A stretch of 9,607 nt of DNA. It comes from Planctomycetota bacterium (GTDB lineage: Bacteria > Planctomycetota > Phycisphaerae > Sedimentisphaerales > Anaerobacaceae). The notes under the pieces are model-generated. The model was not told the DNA's origin. It saw only the letters and a list, made by a program, of their open reading frames with translations, and did no database searches. Position 1 is the stretch's first letter; each line of letters opens with the position of its first letter. The stretch lies in NCBI GenBank assembly GCA_013202635.1, contig JABMRO010000653.1, forward strand, positions 1-9,607, in the 5' to 3' direction. Made by a program: the position numbers and the translations under genes. Shown piece after piece: positions 5,858-9,607 of this stretch.

Positions 5858-6964
5858 TTATGTCTTCATTGAATCCAATTCAATAAAAGCTATCGGCAAA
5901 AAGATAAATATGGGCAGCCACGCATAAAATCCAATTTGATAAAAGTTGCTGACATCAGCCTCCGGAGCTATCATCTTACAGATAAAGGTTGCGACAAAAC
6001 ACGCACCTACCATAGCAAAGCTAATCGTAACCGCCGACTTCATCGACTTCGGGTCACGACAAACCAAAATCGGCAGACACACCATAAGCATTACCAGGTT
6101 GATAATCGGCTCGGTAACACGAAAGTGCTTCTGACTGTAAAGCTCACGCGAATCCTTGATTTTCCCCTGCTCTGCCTGTGTTGCAAGGGCGGCTAACTGC
6201 CTCCAGCTCAGCAATGTTTTATGCTCGGATTTGAGCCTGATAGGAATTTCCTTTGGAGTAATGTCACTGGCATAAAAAGTTTTCAACTGGACACCTTTTG
6301 TGGAACTTTTTTCGAAAAATCGACCGTTAATTAAATCCCACCCTCCATTTTTGCCATTGTAAACCGCTTTTTCGGCATCTATGCGGCCGGTTACTTCCCA
6401 GATGTACGAGTTCGCTATCTTGCGTCTTGTGATGATTGTCGGCTTGTGCAGCGTTGAAGTTTCTGCATCAAATTTTTGAGAGCAGATTAGTGAGCCATTG
6501 CCATCACTGATAAACCATACATTATAGGATTCCTGCCCGGGAATATCATCATGGCTGCGCACAAGCTTGTCCGCAAGTGACGGTATTATAAATTCCTGGT
6601 CAATTACCAGCACACCGGTCAGCAGCAATGCAAGAAGCACTATCGGCCCAATTACCCGTTTCAAGCTGACGCCCGATGCCATCACAGCCACCAGCTCATT
6701 GGAACGTACCATCTTGCTGAACGAAAAAGATGCTGCGACAACGGTTATCATTCCTGCGAATTCACGAAAGTAAAGTGTGCAGTTCAGGGCATAAAATACC
6801 AGTATGTTTTTCATAACGGCCAGGGCGCTAAGGTCGGCGTGCTCGGTAAATTCGTCGAGATTTACGAACAAATCAATGATTATTCGCAAACCTATCAGAA
6901 CGCAAAAGGCAATTGCATAGCCAATCAGAAAATTCTTTACAACATATCTGTCCAGTATCTTCAT
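5858..6964 (-). CDS. lptG: LptF/LptG family permease, LptG-like
   Basis: The 368-aa inner-membrane protein is of the YjgP/YjgQ family. In known systems it forms LptB2FG with a partner permease and the LptB ATPase, extracting lipopolysaccharide and passing it to LptC/LptA. By eye there are three N-terminal membrane segments (about 11-33, 47-80, 104-123), a periplasmic beta-rich domain (about 125-280) and three C-terminal segments (286-302, 309-331, 341-361). This is the family layout. The family signature SNELVAVMASGVSLKRVIGP (88-107) sits between TM2 and TM3, where the coupling region to the ATPase is expected. Length is normal. ATG 6964 is preferred over an in-frame TTG at 6994 that nearly touches the preceding stop. 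It lies 33 bases after the LptF-like gene and is probably co-transcribed. It converges on thiC with 57 bases between stops and no strong terminator. The F/G assignment rests on order and is less certain than the family. Confidence 0.9.
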   Translation of the reverse strand: MKILDRYVVKNFLIGYAIAFCVLIGLRIIIDLFVNLDEFTEHADLSALAVMKNILVFYALNCTLYFREFAGMITVVAASFSFSKMVRSNELVAVMASGVSLKRVIGPIVLLALLLTGVLVIDQEFIIPSLADKLVRSHDDIPGQESYNVWFISDGNGSLICSQKFDAETSTLHKPTIITRRKIANSYIWEVTGRIDAEKAVYNGKNGGWDLINGRFFEKSSTKGVQLKTFYASDITPKEIPIRLKSEHKTLLSWRQLAALATQAEQGKIKDSRELYSQKHFRVTEPIINLVMLMVCLPILVCRDPKSMKSAVTISFAMVGACFVATFICKMIAPEADVSNFYQIGFYAWLPIFIFLPIAFIELDSMKT

Positions 6965-6997
6965 ATTTTGTATTCTATGAATAACTTTGAACAATCT

Positions 6998-8593
6998 TTA
7001 GTTTTTCAATAGCCGGCCGTATATCACAACAGCCAAAAAAGATAAAAATACCAACCCCGCCCACATCAATACTATACCTGATACGTTTTGTGAGCCGAGG
7101 TTTTCGGTAAGGTGTTTGCCGCTCATTATGCAGACTATCAGTACTGCGGCGGGCACACAACTTGCGCCGAAAGCGCTGAGCAGATGTCCGCCTTTCTTTA
7201 TTATGCCCAGACCGATACCAATCATTATCATTGATACACAGCCTATTCCGAATACCAGCCGGGAATGTGTTTCAGCCTTTATCTGTACGAGGGTCTTGTC
7301 GATTTTTCTTTGAAGTGCGTTTTGCAAATATATAAGTCGCCCGCTTTGTTCAATTCCTGATAACGGAGATGCCAGCTTTTCGGCCTGTAATGAGCCGTTT
7401 TTTTCAGTTCTGAATTTATTCGCTATTTTCTCAACAGCCTGGGGCGGAATCAAACCGCGAACAATATGTCGCAATTTCGAACCTTCCGAGCCTTCAATCC
7501 TTGCGTTATAGATGTCCATCGTCAAAATCGGCGCCCGCTTATCGCCCTCGATATGCAGCGAAGCCCGTGCGCATCTTAAAGTGCGCAAAGCTAGTTTACT
7601 GTTCGTATCGTATTCTGTAACCACAACGTTTTCGGTTAACTCGACTTCTTCTTCGTCTCGTACGTTGCATTGACCGGCAGTAAATCTGACGGAGTTTGGT
7701 ATGCCGAGCAGTTCATAAAAGCTATTGGTACTATTAGCTATTCTGGTCTTAATGTCCCGTGCCAGCAGCTCTGTGACCAGTTGCGCATAAGTATCGCGCG
7801 CCAATTTATCAATCGGCTTAAACTGCGTCAGGTCTGCCTGGATCCTTTTCATTTCATCGATTTTTTTGAACTTTATATCATCACCTAACAGCGAACCGAA
7901 CTCTGTTGTCAATGACAGCAATTCAGCCTCTCCCTCGTCCTCGTCACCCATCTGGTTTGCCCTGTATGCATTTATTTGCACTTCATTGAATGTGTCGCGC
8001 GACTTGAAACTTACTTTGGCGCTTTCAGAGGTGATAATCTTTTTTATCCCGTCTTCTTTTAATTCAACGGCAATTACGCCTGAAAGTGCATCGTGTTGCA
8101 GATTGGCCTGGTCGGCGTAAATCAGGTACCGGCTGTCCGGCAGTGAGTAATATCTGTTTCGCTGGATATTGCGGAAGAGTATTTGTTTGGCATTGTCCTT
8201 GAGGGATTTTTCCGCCAGATGTACGAAAGCCGGCATGACATGAAAGCTTAAAAGCAGATTTGTAACCGCCACTATAATCGCAAGGGCCAGACCCGGATAG
8301 ACCATCGTCAACAGACTTATGCCGCTTGCCCTGCAGGCGTCAAGCTCATTGTCGCTTGTAAATCGTCCGTAAACCAGAGCCCCGGCGAATAACGCCGCCA
8401 TCGGAAGAACAAACGTCAGAGTTATCGGCAGAAAATAACCCATAAGGTGGATTACCTGTCGAGGCCCTACGCCGTATTCCTGGACGGGCCGAAGAATACT
8501 GCCTAAGCTCAGGATTAGTGTCAGCGCCACTGCCGCTAACACAAAAACTCTTAAAAGCTCCCGAAATAAGTATCTGTGTAGTGTAAAGACCAT
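6998..8593 (-). CDS. lptF: LptF/LptG family permease, LptF-like, with enlarged periplasmic domain
   Basis: The 531-aa membrane protein is the likely partner of the next gene in an LPS-export complex. Membrane segments lie at about 12-32, 46-76 and 97-120, then again at about 446-466, 470-492 and 503-526. The family signature DNELDACRASGIS (81-93) is present, with E83 at the conserved glutamate and R35 at the end of TM1. The periplasmic part (about 125-440) is roughly 300 residues, about twice that expected from an E. coli LptF of about 366 aa. It includes an acidic stretch (217-224) and a likely helical segment (240-295), suggesting an insertion in the jellyroll domain. A second amphipathic helix (about 385-440) leads back to the membrane. 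ATG 8593 has no clear Shine-Dalgarno. A weak promoter-like site lies at 8648-8675. The family is clear; the F label rests on its place as first gene of the pair. Confidence 0.9.
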   Translation of the reverse strand: MVFTLHRYLFRELLRVFVLAAVALTLILSLGSILRPVQEYGVGPRQVIHLMGYFLPITLTFVLPMAALFAGALVYGRFTSDNELDACRASGISLLTMVYPGLALAIIVAVTNLLLSFHVMPAFVHLAEKSLKDNAKQILFRNIQRNRYYSLPDSRYLIYADQANLQHDALSGVIAVELKEDGIKKIITSESAKVSFKSRDTFNEVQINAYRANQMGDEDEGEAELLSLTTEFGSLLGDDIKFKKIDEMKRIQADLTQFKPIDKLARDTYAQLVTELLARDIKTRIANSTNSFYELLGIPNSVRFTAGQCNVRDEEEVELTENVVVTEYDTNSKLALRTLRCARASLHIEGDKRAPILTMDIYNARIEGSEGSKLRHIVRGLIPPQAVEKIANKFRTEKNGSLQAEKLASPLSGIEQSGRLIYLQNALQRKIDKTLVQIKAETHSRLVFGIGCVSMIMIGIGLGIIKKGGHLLSAFGASCVPAAVLIVCIMSGKHLTENLGSQNVSGIVLMWAGLVFLSFLAVVIYGRLLKN

Positions 8594-8647
8594 TTTTAAG
8601 TATTTACCAGTGCCGTCAGTCTTCGGATGTTAGTTATTATTTGCTAA

Positions 8648-8675
8648 ATACTATTAACCAAACAGCGTTTTGCAA
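8648..8675 (-). promoter_or_regulatory. Weak promoter-like site upstream of lptF
   Basis: On the minus strand, TTGCAA (8670-8675) and TAGTAT (8648-8653) are 16 bases apart, each matching four of six consensus positions. The start would be near 8641, about 48 bases before the lptF ATG. The 249-base gap to the upstream gene makes a separate promoter reasonable, but the match is weak. Confidence 0.3.
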
Positions 8676-8842
8676 CAAAATTCTCTACGAAGAGTTGTTT
8701 ATGTAGTAATTGTTGCACGAAATCTGTATCAGGGGAGATTCCAGAATTTAGAGAATTTCTGCCGGGAACCGGTGCCGATTTTTCAAGTTCTGATTTATTA
8801 CAAATGACAGTTTTCAAATGGATTGGAAGTTTTTAAGTTTCC

Positions 8843-9607
8843 TTAGCTGAAAACTTCAAACTCCGGGCCGAATTGTTTCAGGTATAACAGAGAATAGGCA
8901 CGTTTGAAAACCAGCACAGGCAACAGTATGACAGTGCCGATATAGGGTATGAGTAATAACAAGCTTGCACAGCAGAGGCAGCATCCTATACAAAAGCCCA
9001 TCGAAATAATTACACCTATCACTATTGCTATGATAATCTGGAAGAGAATATAAAGTACAAAGCGGGCTTTGTTTACAGAGAGGATTGTCAGGAATTCCCT
9101 CCAGCCGGAAATGCAGCTTGTCGTTCGTAAGAACATAATTGGAACGACAAAGTCCATTGTGAATTTACTGATTAAGGCGAAAATAATTGAGCTGACAAGA
9201 ATAATAAGACCGATTATTACTCCTCCTAACAAACCGATCACAATTGCCCCGTCGCCGGCTACCATCATTATAATAACACCAACTGCTAACAAAAGGGGCA
9301 GTCCTATCGTTATGAAACCTATTAAACCTAATACGATTCTGAACAAGAATAAGCTGTTGGCGTGTTGCCGAAATTTTGTCCAGGGAGTTGTGACCTCTGC
9401 TTTGTTTTGAGCGACGCAGTGGAGGAACATAAAACGGCCGCGGCTGCTTAACCACGTAAAAACAAGCCAGAGAACTATGCCGACAGCCACAGCCAAAATG
9501 GCTACAGGAATAATCCAGGCAAGATTCTCCACAACAAATTCTTTTGACTGACCGAAGCTTTCATGAACATTGGAAGGTACTCCTCCTCTTCCTCCACCAC
9601 CTCCACC
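8843..9607 (-). CDS. Multi-pass membrane protein of unknown function, N-terminus beyond the window
   Basis: I do not recognise the family with confidence. The frame stays open to the window edge, giving 254 visible codons. The outermost part reads as a glycine-rich segment (GGGGGGRGG) and a short polar linker before the first membrane segment. A GTG at 9532 could start a 229-aa product, but the in-frame Gly-rich stretch suggests that the true start lies outside. Numbering from that GTG, hydrophobic segments lie near 6-27, 62-91, 95-121, 155-179 and 182-208. Conserved-looking polar features include SRGRFMFL (30-37) after the first segment, a GW-containing loop (143-144) and a final RAYSLLYLKQFGPEF (211-225). 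The segment CIGCCLCC (181-188) holds five cysteines. No signal for transport, catalysis or ATP binding is visible. It is followed by a 249-base gap before lptF, so it may not share that operon. Confidence 0.75.
   Translation of the reverse strand, partial: GGGGGGRGGVPSNVHESFGQSKEFVVENLAWIIPVAILAVAVGIVLWLVFTWLSSRGRFMFLHCVAQNKAEVTTPWTKFRQHANSLFLFRIVLGLIGFITIGLPLLLAVGVIIMMVAGDGAIVIGLLGGVIIGLIILVSSIIFALISKFTMDFVVPIMFLRTTSCISGWREFLTILSVNKARFVLYILFQIIIAIVIGVIISMGFCIGCCLCCASLLLLIPYIGTVILLPVLVFKRAYSLLYLKQFGPEFEVFS

Noticed and set aside
9069..9410. A 113-codon plus-strand open frame opposite the edge membrane protein
   Set aside because: Its low-complexity Ile/Thr/Pro composition mirrors the antisense of hydrophobic membrane-segment codons; it has no start signal or domain.

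Overview
The window looks like a chromosomal housekeeping segment from a diderm, Gram-negative-type bacterium of moderate G+C (not computed). Two lipopolysaccharide-transport permeases imply an outer membrane. A secreted FG-GAP/VCBS propeller protein, a rhomboid with a TPR-like tail and mostly weak Shine-Dalgarno sites would fit Planctomycetota (a Phycisphaerae-like lineage). That placement is inference from protein style, not from a marker gene.

Layout, left to right. (1) Positions 1-313 are non-coding and carry a cluster of degenerate short palindromic repeats ending in an ATGACA motif. (2) A leftward rhomboid-family intramembrane protease gene (316-1491) has its own promoter-like site (1536-1564). 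(3) A 379-base gap (1492-1870) lies between divergent genes. It holds that promoter, a leftward Rho-independent terminator with no annotated gene to serve, and a possible small RNA read leftward. (4) Three rightward genes follow: an M24B Xaa-Pro aminopeptidase (1871-2959), a secreted seven-bladed VCBS/FG-GAP propeller protein with its own promoter and a strong Shine-Dalgarno (3034-4218), and thiC (4478-5800). thiC is preceded by a complete control module: a TTGACT-16-TATAAT promoter, a TPP riboswitch and an intrinsic terminator. The pairings that would switch it can be read directly in the sequence. (5) On the minus strand, converging on thiC, are an LptF-type gene (6998-8593) and an LptG-type gene (5858-6964), separated by 33 bases and probably one operon. 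(6) At the right edge is the C-terminal part of a multi-pass membrane protein of unknown function (8843 to beyond 9607). Its reading frame runs off the window through a glycine-rich stretch.

The genes do not form one pathway: they cover membrane proteolysis, peptide turnover, thiamine biosynthesis and LPS export. I see no mobile element, CRISPR array, tRNA, rRNA or defence system. The points most worth a second look are the riboswitch-terminator switch, the possible orphan small RNA at 1570-1706, the left-end repeat family with covarying arms, and the Cys-rich, Gly-rich edge protein.
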